Source: Pseudomonas fluorescens
Lineage (GTDB): Bacteria; Pseudomonadota; Gammaproteobacteria; Pseudomonadales; Pseudomonadaceae
Direction of reading: 5' to 3'
Length of the DNA stretch: 64,000 nucleotides
Assembly: GCF_005938625.1 (NCBI RefSeq)
Contig: NZ_VCNJ01000044.1
Location: 33,275 to 97,274, forward strand
Part shown: positions 33,582 to 45,354 of the stretch, piece after piece
How the letters are laid out: each line of letters starts with the position of its first letter
Position numbering within the stretch: the stretch's first letter is position 1
Made by a program: the position numbers and the translations under genes
Notes under the pieces: model-generated
Told to the model about the DNA's origin: nothing
Databases searched by the model: none
What the model saw: only the letters and a program-made list of their open reading frames with translations

Positions 33582-34577
33582 TCAGACCCAGCGCAAACGA
33601 CGGAATAACCACCACTGACCGAAGGCCAGGGCGAGCACCGTCAAGCAGGCGATCAGGAAGCCGTAAGGGCTGCTGGAGAACGGAATTCCGCCAACGTTGA
33701 TACCCAACAGACCGGTGATGAAACTCATCGGCAAAAAGATGCAGGTTATGATCCCGAAGCGGTACATCGTTCGGTTCATGCGCTCGCTCAAACGCCGGTC
33801 TTCAGCCTCCAGCACAAGCCCCACGCGCTCTCGGGTCAATTCGAGCTCTTCGAGATATCGGGTCAGGCTGTTGTTCAATTCGTTCCAGTAATCAGCATCG
33901 TCGTCGACAAACCACGGCAGTTTGATCCGCGTCAGCTGCCCGAAAATATCCCGCTGCGGCGCAAGAAAACGCTTCAGCCCGGCAGCCCTGCGACGGATGT
34001 GCAAAATGGCGCCATGCTCGGGGGTATACCGTTCGTCGGCATCCATCTTTTCCTCTTCCTCATCGGCGATTTCCGAGAGGCAAGTGACCAGATCCTGCAC
34101 CTTGTTGGTGAGGAACTGCGCCAGATAAAGGATCAGTTCAGAGGAGGTTTTCGGGCCTTTGCCGTCCGCCAATTGCACCAGCAGCTCATCGGTGGCGCGC
34201 AATGGGCGCAAACGCAGGGAAATCACCCGTTGGGGTGAAGCAAAAATCCGCACCGAAACCATGTCTTCCGGCTCGGCGCCCGGATTTAGGTTGACCCCGC
34301 GCAGAAACAGCAGCAGCTCGGCATCCGGCAGCGGCAACAGGCGCGGCCGCGTGTTCTCTTCCAGCAACAAGTCGCAGGTGAATTCGTTGAGACCGCTGGA
34401 TTTGCGCAGCCAGGTCTGGGTCTGCGGATGGCTGCGATCCCAATGCAGCCACAGGCTTTCATGGGCCTGCAACTGCAAATCGTCGAGCTCAGTCCGGGCT
34501 ATCGAACGCGCACCGCCTTTTCCGTCCAGCACCAGGGCATGCACCAGCCCCCATTGCGCGTTTTCTTCCTCGAACAT
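33582..34577 (-). CDS. cmaX: CmaX, CorA/ZntB-family metal ion transporter
   Basis: 331 residues from ATG 34575-34577. An ATG six bases upstream is possible, but AAAGGG directly abuts it and is better spaced for the inner ATG. A large cytosolic domain (1-270) is followed by two transmembrane helices. The pore motif is GINVGGIP rather than the CorA GMN, as in ZntB-type proteins that move zinc and other divalent ions. It lies 63 bases upstream of crfX and probably heads or shares the cmaX-crfX-cmpX-sigX transcript. Confidence 0.92.
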   Translation of the reverse strand: MFEEENAQWGLVHALVLDGKGGARSIARTELDDLQLQAHESLWLHWDRSHPQTQTWLRKSSGLNEFTCDLLLEENTRPRLLPLPDAELLLFLRGVNLNPGAEPEDMVSVRIFASPQRVISLRLRPLRATDELLVQLADGKGPKTSSELILYLAQFLTNKVQDLVTCLSEIADEEEEKMDADERYTPEHGAILHIRRRAAGLKRFLAPQRDIFGQLTRIKLPWFVDDDADYWNELNNSLTRYLEELELTRERVGLVLEAEDRRLSERMNRTMYRFGIITCIFLPMSFITGLLGINVGGIPFSSSPYGFLIACLTVLALAFGQWWLFRRLRWV

Positions 34578-34598
34578 CCGCATCCCTTTGTTGAAAGC

Positions 34599-35090
34599 TT
34601 ATTCAGGCATCTTCAGCGGACTCGGCGAAACGATCACGCCGTTGTTGTCCGCATAAATGTACTGGCCCGGGTGGAACGTCACACCGGCGAAGGTCACCGG
34701 GACGTTGAGGTCGCCGAGGCCGCGTTTTTCGGTTTTCATCGGGTGGCTGGCCAGCGCCTGCACGCCCAGATCGGTCTGCGCGATGACGTCGACGTCACGG
34801 ATGCAACCGTAGATCACCAGCCCTTCCCAACCATTTTTGGCAGCCTTCTCGGCAATCATGTCGCCGAGCAATGCACGGCGCAGCGAACCGCCGCCATCAA
34901 CCACCAGTACCTTGCCGTTGCCCTTGAGGTCAGCCTGTTCCTTGACCAGCGAGTTGTCTTCGAAACATTTGATGGTCACGATTTCGCCGCCGAACGAATC
35001 ACGACCGCCGAAATTGCTGAACATCGGCTCCAGCACCTGCACCAGCTCCGGATAGGCGTCGCACAGGTCAGGCGTAAGGTAATGGTTCAT
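34599..35090 (-). CDS. rraA: RraA-family protein (RNase E inhibitor-like / aldolase-like)
   Basis: 163 residues, the standard RraA length. Conserved motifs are DGGGSLRRALLGDMIAEKAA and GLVIYGCIRD. Members either bind RNase E or act as HMG/CHA aldolase-oxaloacetate decarboxylases; the GD...RD residues for the metal site are present, so enzymatic activity is possible. It is 21 bases upstream of cmaX on the same strand. Confidence 0.9.
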   Translation of the reverse strand: MNHYLTPDLCDAYPELVQVLEPMFSNFGGRDSFGGEIVTIKCFEDNSLVKEQADLKGNGKVLVVDGGGSLRRALLGDMIAEKAAKNGWEGLVIYGCIRDVDVIAQTDLGVQALASHPMKTEKRGLGDLNVPVTFAGVTFHPGQYIYADNNGVIVSPSPLKMPE

Positions 35091-35316
35091 CGAAAAACTC
35101 CTGTAACAAGGAAGACGATCAAGGATGACGCATTCTGTTGAGACGAGATCCGGCGGTCGCTGTTTACCTTAGTCCATCCCATGGTCGCTGAACGAACCTG
35201 AACAAACCCTGAAACGTAATCGCTAAACAGCCACCAAAAATGACCAGAACCGCACAATGCGTCACATCTTAACCGCAAGCCAACCCGAACGAAATGCCCT
35301 TTTCAGGGCCTCCCGC

Positions 35317-36306
35317 TCAGACCGCAGCAGCTAAATCCGGCTTCTCGCCCAGCAATGGCGTGTGCTGATCGTTCAACCAGCGCGCCACCAATGGCCATAC
35401 CTCAGTCTGCGCCGCTTTGCTCACCAGCATCTCGACATGGCCGAAATTATCGTTGAAGCCCTGCTCGCGGCCCAGATTGACGAACTGCTTGTGCTCCGAG
35501 CCGATCTGCTCGAACAGTTTGCGACAAGCCCAGGCCGGATCCTGATGATCCCCTGCTGCAGTCACCGCCAGCACTGGCACTTGAACATCGGCCAGCCCCG
35601 CCCACCAATCCTTGTCCTTGTCGCCAAAACGGCCGAACAAGCCGTACCAGCGCATGCTTTCCAGCGCCAGACCGATCGGCTCATCTTCCGGGCCACGCTT
35701 GAGGCGCGAACCCGACAGCTGCGCGAAGCGCTTGAGAATGAAGCGCCCGCTCCACTCCACTGGCGGAATTTTCAGCGGCCAGTAAGTACGGCTGACCTGG
35801 GTGCCGAAAAACGCTGCCGAGGCCACGGCAGGCTCGCCAAGGTATTCGCCACCGAGCGCCGCGGCCAGGGTGATGCCGCCCAGCGAATGGCCGATCCAGT
35901 GCGGAATCTGCCCGCTCTGCTCACGCACGAATGCGGCAATCGCCGGCAAGTCGTAACGGGCGTAGTCGGCGACACGATTGCGCCGGTATTCCTCGTTGCG
36001 CTGCGACAAGCCGTGGCCGCGCATCTCCGGAATCCACACGTCGAAACCCAGACGCGTCAAATAGGCGCCCAGGCCCAGACCTTTGGGTGAAAACCAGAAG
36101 CGTCGATTGGAAAAACTGCCGTGCAGCAGAATCACCGGCACACCGCGAGGCGCCGAGTCATCAGCCATGCCCAAGCGGGTCACAGCGATTTCCACGGACC
36201 AGTCGGGGCTGTTGCCGGGTTTCAGTCGATACACGTCTTCGCTCAGATCGCCGCGCCGTTCGGCGCTGATCAGGGCGACAGGAAACAGGTTGCTGCTGCT
36301 TTGCAT
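35317..36306 (-). CDS. Alpha/beta-hydrolase fold esterase or lipase-like protein
   Basis: 329 residues from ATG 36304-36306. The oxyanion-side motif is VILLHGSFSNRRFW, the nucleophile elbow is GHSLGG, the acid is probably in VTAAGDHQDP and the histidine is in NFGHVEML. No signal peptide. It lies between ppsA and rraA, as an esterase-like gene does in P. aeruginosa from memory. The 226 bases between it and rraA show no gene. Substrate unknown. Confidence 0.88.
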   Translation of the reverse strand: MQSSSNLFPVALISAERRGDLSEDVYRLKPGNSPDWSVEIAVTRLGMADDSAPRGVPVILLHGSFSNRRFWFSPKGLGLGAYLTRLGFDVWIPEMRGHGLSQRNEEYRRNRVADYARYDLPAIAAFVREQSGQIPHWIGHSLGGITLAAALGGEYLGEPAVASAAFFGTQVSRTYWPLKIPPVEWSGRFILKRFAQLSGSRLKRGPEDEPIGLALESMRWYGLFGRFGDKDKDWWAGLADVQVPVLAVTAAGDHQDPAWACRKLFEQIGSEHKQFVNLGREQGFNDNFGHVEMLVSKAAQTEVWPLVARWLNDQHTPLLGEKPDLAAAV

Positions 36307-36363
36307 AATGCTCTTGCACAAAAAAGGGCGGCATCTACAGGAGCCCGCCCTACTTCAATCTCA

Positions 36364-36391
36364 AAGCCCGCTCCCACATGGGAAGCGGGCC
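36364..36391 (-). terminator. Hairpin after ppsA (probable terminator)
   Basis: On the minus strand GCCCGC-T-TCCCA pairs with TGGGA-GCGGGC, followed by a short TTT, 14 bases beyond the ppsA stop. Confidence 0.6.
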
Positions 36392-36404
36392 GTTCACATA
36401 CCGA

Positions 36405-38780
<2,376 letters not shown>

Positions 38781-38954
38781 GGTGATCTCTCCACTAACTG
38801 TGTTGGAAAAGCTCAGAAACCGGCGGCCCGGGGGAGCCTTGGCCGGTTGTATGGCCTGGACCTGGAAAATAAGTGAGAATGCGGGCCAATCGCGGCCGAC
38901 AAATCGCGCCTATCATATCCAGAAATACTGATTAGCTTAAGGCCCAAGGTGCAA

Positions 38955-39773
38955 ATGAAACGATCTGCTTTCTTCATCTCCGATGGCACCGGCATCACTG
39001 CCGAAACCCTGGGTCAAAGCCTTCTGGCGCAGTTCGAAAACATTACCTTCAGCAAATTCACGCGACCGTACATCGATAGCGTGGATAAAGCGCGGGCCAT
39101 GGTACAACAAATCAACAAAGCCGCTGAAACCGACGGCTTCCGCCCTATTATCTTCGACACCATCGTCAATCAGGACATCCGTGAGATTCTCGCAACGTCC
39201 AATGGTTTCATGATCGACATTTTCTCGACCTTCCTCGCCCCGCTGGAGCAGGAACTGACCGAGCATTCTTCCTACACCGTCGGCAAGTCCCATTCGATCG
39301 GGCACAACTCCAATTACATGGAGCGCATCGAGGCGGTTAACTTTGCCCTCGACAACGATGACGGCGCGCGTACCCACTATTACGACAAAGCCGACCTGAT
39401 ACTAGTGGGCGTGTCGCGATGCGGCAAAACGCCGACGTGTCTGTACATGGCCATGCAGTTCGGCATCCGCGCGGCCAACTATCCGCTGACCGAAGACGAC
39501 ATGGAGCGCCTGACCCTGCCGACGGCCCTGCGCGCCCATCAACACAAGCTGTTCGGCCTGACCATCGACCCGGACCGCCTCACCGCGATCCGCAACGAGC
39601 GCAAGCCCAACAGCCGTTATTCGAGTTATGCGCAGTGCGAATTCGAAGTGCGCGAAGTGGAGAATCTGTTCCGCCGCGAGAACATCCCCAATATCAACTC
39701 GACGCATTTTTCGGTGGAAGAGATTTCGGCGAAGATTCTGGTGGAGAAAGGTGTGGAGCGGCGGTTCAAGTAG
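38955..39773 (+). CDS. ppsR: PEP synthase regulatory protein (bifunctional kinase/pyrophosphorylase)
   Basis: 272 residues from ATG 38955 with AAGG at 38946-38949; a GTG at 38949 is less likely. DUF299/PSRP family: N-terminal SAFFISDGTGITAETLG and the P-loop-like GVSRCGKTPTCLYMA. It uses ADP to phosphorylate a threonine near the PpsA catalytic histidine and removes it by phosphorolysis. It is divergent from ppsA across 174 bases. Confidence 0.96.
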   Translation: MKRSAFFISDGTGITAETLGQSLLAQFENITFSKFTRPYIDSVDKARAMVQQINKAAETDGFRPIIFDTIVNQDIREILATSNGFMIDIFSTFLAPLEQELTEHSSYTVGKSHSIGHNSNYMERIEAVNFALDNDDGARTHYYDKADLILVGVSRCGKTPTCLYMAMQFGIRAANYPLTEDDMERLTLPTALRAHQHKLFGLTIDPDRLTAIRNERKPNSRYSSYAQCEFEVREVENLFRRENIPNINSTHFSVEEISAKILVEKGVERRFK

Positions 39774-39794
39774 CTCTGCATTGCCTGATCTGAC

Positions 39795-39886
39795 GCCTTC
39801 GCGAGCAAGCTCGCTCCCACAGGTTTCTGTGTCTGCAAATTTTGCATTCACCACAAAACCCTGTGGGAGCGAGCTTGCTCGCGAAG
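39795..39886. repeat. REP pair, family A copy 3
   Basis: TTCGCGAGCAAGCTCGCTCC CAC and an inverted unit ending GCTTGCTCGCGAAG, between convergent ppsR and the MocR-type gene. Confidence 0.93.
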
Positions 39887-39891
39887 AACGA

Positions 39892-41301
39892 TTACACGGT
39901 CTCGGTTAATGCCCGCGCCAAAGCCTCGAATCCACTAAGCAACAACCGATCATCCCCCACCGCATTACACACACTCACCCGAATAAACTGCGGCACCGCT
40001 GCATGCCCCACCGCAAACGCTTCAGCCGTGGCTACCAGATAGTTGTCCTCCTTCAACTCCGCCGCAATCTGCGACGCCCGCCACAGCTCAGGCACTTCCA
40101 CCCAGAAATGCGGGCTGTAAGGGTGAGTCTTGTAATTCAAACCCTGCAGAACAGGCGTCACCGAGGCTTTGCGCCGAGCGATCTCGCTGATCTGTTCGTC
40201 CAGCAAACGCTCGGCCATGCCGCTTTCGATCCACAGACTGGCCACTTCCATCGAGAGTGGATTGGCCATCCAGCACGTTGCGCGGATGGCGGCACTCAAA
40301 CGGCCGATCAACGCCTGCGGGGCGTGCAGGTAACCGACGCGCAATCCGGCGGAAACAGCTTTGCTCAAACTGCCAATCAACACCGAACGCTCCGGCGCGA
40401 AGCAGCTGAGCGGCAACGGGCGTTGGCGATCCAGAACTGCATGTGCTTCGTCTTCGATAATCAGCAGATTATGCTGGCGGCAGAGGTCGGCAATCGCCTC
40501 GCGCCGTGGGATCGACATGACCGCAGCCGTAGGATTCTGGATCGTCGGCGTGCAATACAGCGCCGAAACACGATGTTGACGGCAGATGTCCTCCAGTGCC
40601 GACGGCAACAGTCCTTCGTCATCCATCGCTGCGCCGACAAGTTTTATCCCAAGCTGGCGTGCGACGCCGATCAATCCGGGGTAGGACAAATGCTCGGTGA
40701 CCACTGTGTCACCGGCCTTGAGCAAGCCCATCAGCGCGCACAACAAACCATGCTGACCACCGTTGACGCACAACACCTGATCGGCGTGCGGCACGAACGC
40801 CCCATGCTGCAGCCAGACCGCCCCCGCCAATCGGTGCCGGGCCAACCCAGCTTCAGCGGTGTATCCGGTCAACTGCTGTAACACCCGCGGATCGCTGGCC
40901 AGCTCCTGCAGACTCTGGCTCATGAACGCCGCTTCCTGCGCGGGAATCGGCTGATTGCGGCTCATGTCGAAACAGGCTGACGGCTCATCGCTGACATTGC
41001 GAAAGCCTTTGTCCTGCGGCCGCTCCATCCCGCGCTGACAGACATAAGTGCCATCTCCGACGCGGGCGACGACCAATCCCACGCGTTCCAATTCACCGTA
41101 GGCACGACTGATGGTGCCGATGGTCACGCCCAGGCTGTCGGCCAGCAATCGGTGCGGCGGCAACTTGCATCCCGCATCGATCACCCCTTCCTCGATGGCT
41201 TGCTCTACCGCGTCAGCGAGGCGTTTGTACTTTACGCCGACGCCGTTGACGAGGCCGTCACGGAGGATTGACACCATGGCAATACTTACTTTGACAGTCA
41301 T
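39892..41301 (-). CDS. MocR/PdxR-type regulator: GntR DNA-binding domain fused to aminotransferase fold
   Basis: 469 residues from ATG 41299-41301; ATG 41275-41277 (MVSILRDGLVNGVG) is an alternative. The N-terminal winged helix (about 20-90: KLPPHRLLADSLGVTIGTIS and RAYGELERVGLVVARVGDGT) joins a type I aminotransferase domain (about 110-469) with PLP lysine in GSLSKAVSAGLRVGYL and the aspartate of IIEDEAHA. It is divergent from an EamA-family exporter, so regulation of that exporter by an amino acid or PLP-linked ligand is inferred. Confidence 0.92.
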   Translation of the reverse strand: MTVKVSIAMVSILRDGLVNGVGVKYKRLADAVEQAIEEGVIDAGCKLPPHRLLADSLGVTIGTISRAYGELERVGLVVARVGDGTYVCQRGMERPQDKGFRNVSDEPSACFDMSRNQPIPAQEAAFMSQSLQELASDPRVLQQLTGYTAEAGLARHRLAGAVWLQHGAFVPHADQVLCVNGGQHGLLCALMGLLKAGDTVVTEHLSYPGLIGVARQLGIKLVGAAMDDEGLLPSALEDICRQHRVSALYCTPTIQNPTAAVMSIPRREAIADLCRQHNLLIIEDEAHAVLDRQRPLPLSCFAPERSVLIGSLSKAVSAGLRVGYLHAPQALIGRLSAAIRATCWMANPLSMEVASLWIESGMAERLLDEQISEIARRKASVTPVLQGLNYKTHPYSPHFWVEVPELWRASQIAAELKEDNYLVATAEAFAVGHAAVPQFIRVSVCNAVGDDRLLLSGFEALARALTETV

Positions 41302-41327
41302 TCTCGCCCCGAATAGCGTGCTTAAAA

Positions 41328-41370
41328 CAGGTTCAATCAGAAATATCCCGTTTCCGCGATCAGGTCAATT
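41328..41370. promoter_or_regulatory. Direct repeat CAGGTTCAAT / CAGGTCAATT (candidate MocR operator)
   Basis: Two near-identical decamers start at 41328 and 41361, 33 bases apart, in the gap between the MocR-type gene and the EamA gene. MocR proteins often bind direct repeats. Suggestive only. Confidence 0.35.
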
Positions 41371-41391
41371 CCACCGTTCGGAGCACGCCAC

Positions 41392-42330
41392 ATGTCGACC
41401 GCCGTCAGCACACCGATGAATATCAGCAAACCCTGGCTCGCTGGACTGTTCACCAGCACGCTGTTTTTGATCGTCTGCCTTAGCTGGGGCACGACGTGGC
41501 TGGGGATCAGGATTGCGGTGGAAAGCGTGCCGCCGCTGACCGCCGCTGGATTGCGTTTTTTGATCGCTTTTCCGCTGTTCCTGAGCTTCGCGCTGTTGCG
41601 CAAGGAACCGCTGTTTTTTCCAAAGCAAAGTCGCGGGTTCTTTGTGTTCGTCACACTGTCGTACTTCAGCCTGCCCTACTACCTGCTCAACTACGGCGAG
41701 ATGCACGTATCGTCCGGCCTGACAGCGCTGCTGTTCAGCTGCATGCCGGTGTTTATCCTGCTGTTCTCGGCGCTGTTTCTGCGCGAGAAGATCTACCCGT
41801 CGCAAATGCTCGGCATCGCTATCGGTTTTGGCAGTCTGTTCATGATTATTCGCAGTCAGGGCCTGCATCTGGATCAGGCCGAATGGCTGGGAGTGCTGGC
41901 GATTCTGTGCGCAGCGGTGATGCATGCGCTGTGCTACGTGGTGACGAAAAAACACGGCAGCGCCATCAGTGTGATCACCTACAACACGCTGCCGATCGGT
42001 ATCGCCGGGCTGATGTTATTTATTGTCGGCTTGAGCATTGAGGCACCGGTGTTTGCGCAAGTGACAACGCGTTCGTGGGGCGCCCTGCTCTACCTTGGAC
42101 TGGTGGCATCGGTCGGCGGATTCATCGTTTATTTTTTGCTGCTTAAACGCCTGAGCCCGATCATTCTGTCGTTCGTGTTTATCATCTTCCCGGTGTTCGC
42201 CGTGATCATTGGCGCCTGGTACGAGGGGCAGACCCTGTCCCGGGAGCTGATGATCTATTCGGCGATTTTGTTGAGCGGTTTTGCGATCACCAAATTGCCC
42301 ATCGAAAAATGGCGCACGCGGCCCGTGTAG
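41392..42330 (+). CDS. EamA-family (DMT superfamily) transporter
   Basis: 312 residues, GGAG at 41380-41383. Ten hydrophobic segments form two EamA repeats (about 15-140 and 155-300; LIVCLSWGTTWLGIRIAVES near the start). Such proteins usually export amino acids or other metabolites. The stop codon TAG is part of the TGTAGG that begins the next repeat, so the C-terminus (KWRTRPV) is set by that insertion. Confidence 0.92.
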   Translation: MSTAVSTPMNISKPWLAGLFTSTLFLIVCLSWGTTWLGIRIAVESVPPLTAAGLRFLIAFPLFLSFALLRKEPLFFPKQSRGFFVFVTLSYFSLPYYLLNYGEMHVSSGLTALLFSCMPVFILLFSALFLREKIYPSQMLGIAIGFGSLFMIIRSQGLHLDQAEWLGVLAILCAAVMHALCYVVTKKHGSAISVITYNTLPIGIAGLMLFIVGLSIEAPVFAQVTTRSWGALLYLGLVASVGGFIVYFLLLKRLSPIILSFVFIIFPVFAVIIGAWYEGQTLSRELMIYSAILLSGFAITKLPIEKWRTRPV

Positions 42331-42412
42331 GAGCTGCCGAAGGCTGCGATCTTTTGATCTTGTTTTTTACAATCAAAGTCAAAAGATCGCAGCCTGCGGC
42401 AGCTCCTACAGG
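42326..42412. repeat. REP-like inverted repeat, family B copy 4
   Basis: TGTAGGAGCTGCCGAAGGCT...GATCTTTTGATC and complement ending GCAGCTCCTACA. Overlaps the EamA stop codon and fills the gap to convergent prpD. Confidence 0.92.
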
Positions 42413-42419
42413 TTTTTCG

Positions 42420-43904
42420 TCAGATCACAAGTAGGTCGACGAAACGGTTTACCGGGGTGGACTCCAGAAGCGCCTGATCCTTGCACAACGCGAAGATCTC
42501 ACCACTACGCTGGCCGGTGAACCGTGTGGCCAGATTGGCCTTGAACTTGTCTTCGAGTAACGGAATGCCCTCGACGCGACGGCGGCGATGACCGATCGGG
42601 AATTCCACCACGACGTTGTCGGTGCTGCTGTCGTCCTTGAAAAACACCTGCACGGCGTTGGCAATCGAGCGTTTATCAGGCTCCAGGTATTCGCGGGTGA
42701 AACGCGGATCCTCGACGATGACCATTTTTTCGCGCAGCACATCGATGATCGGGTGCGCCTTGTGGAAATCATCTTCGTACTGCTCGGCGACCAGATTGCC
42801 AAAGGCCAGCGGCACGGCGGTCATGTACTGGATGCAGTGGTCGCGGTCGGCGGCGTTGGCCAGCGGCCCGACCTTGGAAATGATGCGAATCGCCGATTCG
42901 TGGGTGGTGATGACGATGCGATCGATTTCATGCAGACGATTGCGCACCTGCGGGTGCAAGGTCACCGCAGCTTCGCAGGCGGTTTGCGCATGGAATTCGG
43001 CGGGGAAGCTGATCTTGAACAGCACGTTTTCCATCACGTAACTGCCGAACGGCCTCGAAAAACTGAAGGCGCGTTTGCCTTCGGGTTTCAATGCCAGATC
43101 GCTGTTGGCGTGGCTGAACAGGACGTCATAAAAGCCCCACTGTTTGGCAGTCAGCACGCCGGGAATGCCCATCTCGCCGCGCATGGCAATGTCGGCCAGA
43201 CGCACGCCCCGACTCGATGCATCCCCCGCCGCCCAGGATTTTCGCGAGCCGGCGTTTGGAGCATGCCGGTAAGTGCGCAGCGCCTGACCATCGGCGAACG
43301 CGTGGGACAACGCCGACAACAATTGCTCGCGATTGGCGCCCATCAGTTTGGCGGTAACGGCGGTCGAGGCGACTTTCACGAGAATGACGTGATCGAGTCC
43401 TACGCGGTTGAAGGAGTTTTCCAGGGCGATCACGCCTTGAATCTCATGGGCCATGATCATCGCTTCGAGCACATCGCGAATAGTCAACGGCGCTTCAGCG
43501 TTGGCCAGACGCTTCTGCGAGAGGTGATCAGCCACCGCAAGAATGCCGCCCAGGTTGTCCGATGGATGACCCCATTCGGCGGCGAGCCAGGTGTCGTTGT
43601 AGTCGAGCCAGCGGACGATGCAGCCGATGTCCCACGCGGCTTTAACCGGGTCGAGGCGATGGCTGGTACCCGGCACCCGCGCGCCGTAAGGAACCACCGT
43701 TCCTTCGACCATCGGGCCGAGGTGTTTGGTGCATTCGGGGAAACGCAGCGCCAGCAGGCCGCAGCCCAGCGTGTCCATCAGGCAGTTGCGGGCGGTGTCG
43801 AGGGCTTCGGCAGAGGTGACTTTGAAGGTGAGGACGTAATCGGCGATGTCCTGCAGGACACGGTCGTAGTCGGGGCGGTTGTTCAGGTCGACGTTGGCGC
43901 TCAT
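42420..43904 (-). CDS. prpD: 2-methylcitrate dehydratase
   Basis: 494 residues, full MmgE/PrpD length. Conserved stretches are RNCLMDTLGCGLLALRFPEC, DYNDTWLAAEWGHPSDN and HANSDLALKPEG. It dehydrates 2-methylcitrate in propionate catabolism. AcnD/PrpF in the same operon can cover this step, so PrpD here may be an auxiliary activity. Last gene of the prp series; 203 bases with a repeat separate it from prpF. Confidence 0.95.
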   Translation of the reverse strand: MSANVDLNNRPDYDRVLQDIADYVLTFKVTSAEALDTARNCLMDTLGCGLLALRFPECTKHLGPMVEGTVVPYGARVPGTSHRLDPVKAAWDIGCIVRWLDYNDTWLAAEWGHPSDNLGGILAVADHLSQKRLANAEAPLTIRDVLEAMIMAHEIQGVIALENSFNRVGLDHVILVKVASTAVTAKLMGANREQLLSALSHAFADGQALRTYRHAPNAGSRKSWAAGDASSRGVRLADIAMRGEMGIPGVLTAKQWGFYDVLFSHANSDLALKPEGKRAFSFSRPFGSYVMENVLFKISFPAEFHAQTACEAAVTLHPQVRNRLHEIDRIVITTHESAIRIISKVGPLANAADRDHCIQYMTAVPLAFGNLVAEQYEDDFHKAHPIIDVLREKMVIVEDPRFTREYLEPDKRSIANAVQVFFKDDSSTDNVVVEFPIGHRRRRVEGIPLLEDKFKANLATRFTGQRSGEIFALCKDQALLESTPVNRFVDLLVI

Positions 43905-43982
43905 GTTCGATTCACTCTTGAAGTGGTTCGTTGATGGGACCTCGGTTCAGGGCTAACAATTTCTTATTGTTGAAATGCAATC

Positions 43983-44073
43983 CCTGTAGGAGCTGCCGAA
44001 GGCTGCGATCTTTTGATCTTTGTTTTTAAAGTCAAGATCAAGAGATCGCAGCCTTCGGCAGCTCCTACAGGTG
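43983..44073. repeat. REP-like inverted repeat, family B copy 5
   Basis: CTGTAGGAGCTGCCGAAGGC and complement, between prpF and prpD. Confidence 0.92.
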
Positions 44074-44107
44074 AAGCAAGCCGGGGGGGGAGGCGCCCGG
44101 TGTGGTG

Positions 44108-45298
44108 TCAGAATGAATCGCCCGGGACGCGTACGTAGCCTTCCATCAGCACCCGAGCACTACGGCTCATGATGGCTTTTTTGACGATCCACTCGCCGTT
44201 TTCCAGACTGGCTTCAGCGCCAACCCGCAACGTCCCGGACGGATGCCCGAAGCGCACAGCGTTGCGCTCGACGCCACCGGCCGCAAGGTTTACCAAGGTG
44301 CCGGAAATGGCCGCCGCCGTGCCAATCGCCACTGCCGCCGTGCCCATCATCGCGTGATGCAACTTGCCCATCGACAACGCCCGCACCAGCAAATCCACGT
44401 CACCGGCGCCAACCGCTTTACCACTCGACGCCACGTAATCCGCAGGCTTGGCGACAAACGCGACTTTCGGCGTGTGCTGACGCTTGGCCGCTTCTTCCAG
44501 ATTGGCAATCAGGCCCATGCGCAGCGCGCCATAAGCACGAATGGTCTCGAACATCTGCAGCGCTTTCGGATCACTATTGATCGCGCTTTGCAGTTCGGTG
44601 CCGGTGTAGCCGATGTCTTCGGCGTTGACGAAAATCGTCGGGATGCCAGCGTTGATCATGGTCGCCTTGAACGTGCCGATGCCCGGCACTTCTAGCTCAT
44701 CGATCAGGTTGCCGGTAGGAAACATCGAGCCACCGCCGCCCTCTTCGTCCGCCGCCGGGTCCATGAATTCCACTTGCACTTCGGCCGCCGGAAAAGTCAC
44801 GCCGTCGAGTTCGAAATCACCGGTTTCCTGCACTTCGCCGTTGGTGATCGGCACATGAGCAATAATCGTTTTGCCGATATTGGCCTGCCATACGCGCACC
44901 ACCGCGACACCGTTGTGCGGAATGCGGCTGGCGTCGACCAGGCCGTTGTTGATGGCGAACGAACCGACCGCTGCCGAAAGGTTGCCGCAGTTGCCGCTCC
45001 AGTCGACGAAGGGCTTGTCGATGGAGACCTGACCAAACAGGTAATCGACGTCGTGATCGGCCTTGATGCTTTTCGACAGGATCACGGTTTTGCTGGTGCT
45101 GGACGTGGCGCCGCCCATGCCGTCGATTTGTTTGTCGTACGGGTCGGGACTGCCGATTACGCGCAGCAGCAAAGCGTCGCGAGCCGGACCGGGAATCTGC
45201 GCCGCTTCGGGCAGATCCTTGAGGCTGAAAAACACGCCTTTGCTGGTGCCGCCGCGCATGTAGGTGGCGGGGATTTTTATTTGTGGTGCATGAGCCAT
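44108..45298 (-). CDS. prpF: PrpF, AcnD-accessory isomerase
   Basis: 396 residues. PrpF family (diaminopimelate-epimerase fold): RGGTSKGVFF, GGATSSTSKT and DWSGNCGNLSAAVGSFA with the conserved cysteine. It isomerises the trans-2-methylaconitate made by AcnD to the cis form. It lies 56 bases downstream of acnD. Confidence 0.95.
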   Translation of the reverse strand: MAHAPQIKIPATYMRGGTSKGVFFSLKDLPEAAQIPGPARDALLLRVIGSPDPYDKQIDGMGGATSSTSKTVILSKSIKADHDVDYLFGQVSIDKPFVDWSGNCGNLSAAVGSFAINNGLVDASRIPHNGVAVVRVWQANIGKTIIAHVPITNGEVQETGDFELDGVTFPAAEVQVEFMDPAADEEGGGGSMFPTGNLIDELEVPGIGTFKATMINAGIPTIFVNAEDIGYTGTELQSAINSDPKALQMFETIRAYGALRMGLIANLEEAAKRQHTPKVAFVAKPADYVASSGKAVGAGDVDLLVRALSMGKLHHAMMGTAAVAIGTAAAISGTLVNLAAGGVERNAVRFGHPSGTLRVGAEASLENGEWIVKKAIMSRSARVLMEGYVRVPGDSF

Positions 45299-45354
45299 GA
45301 GTGCTCCTTCAAAACGACCAAAGGACTCATCATCCCTTGGTCGCTTAACATGAT

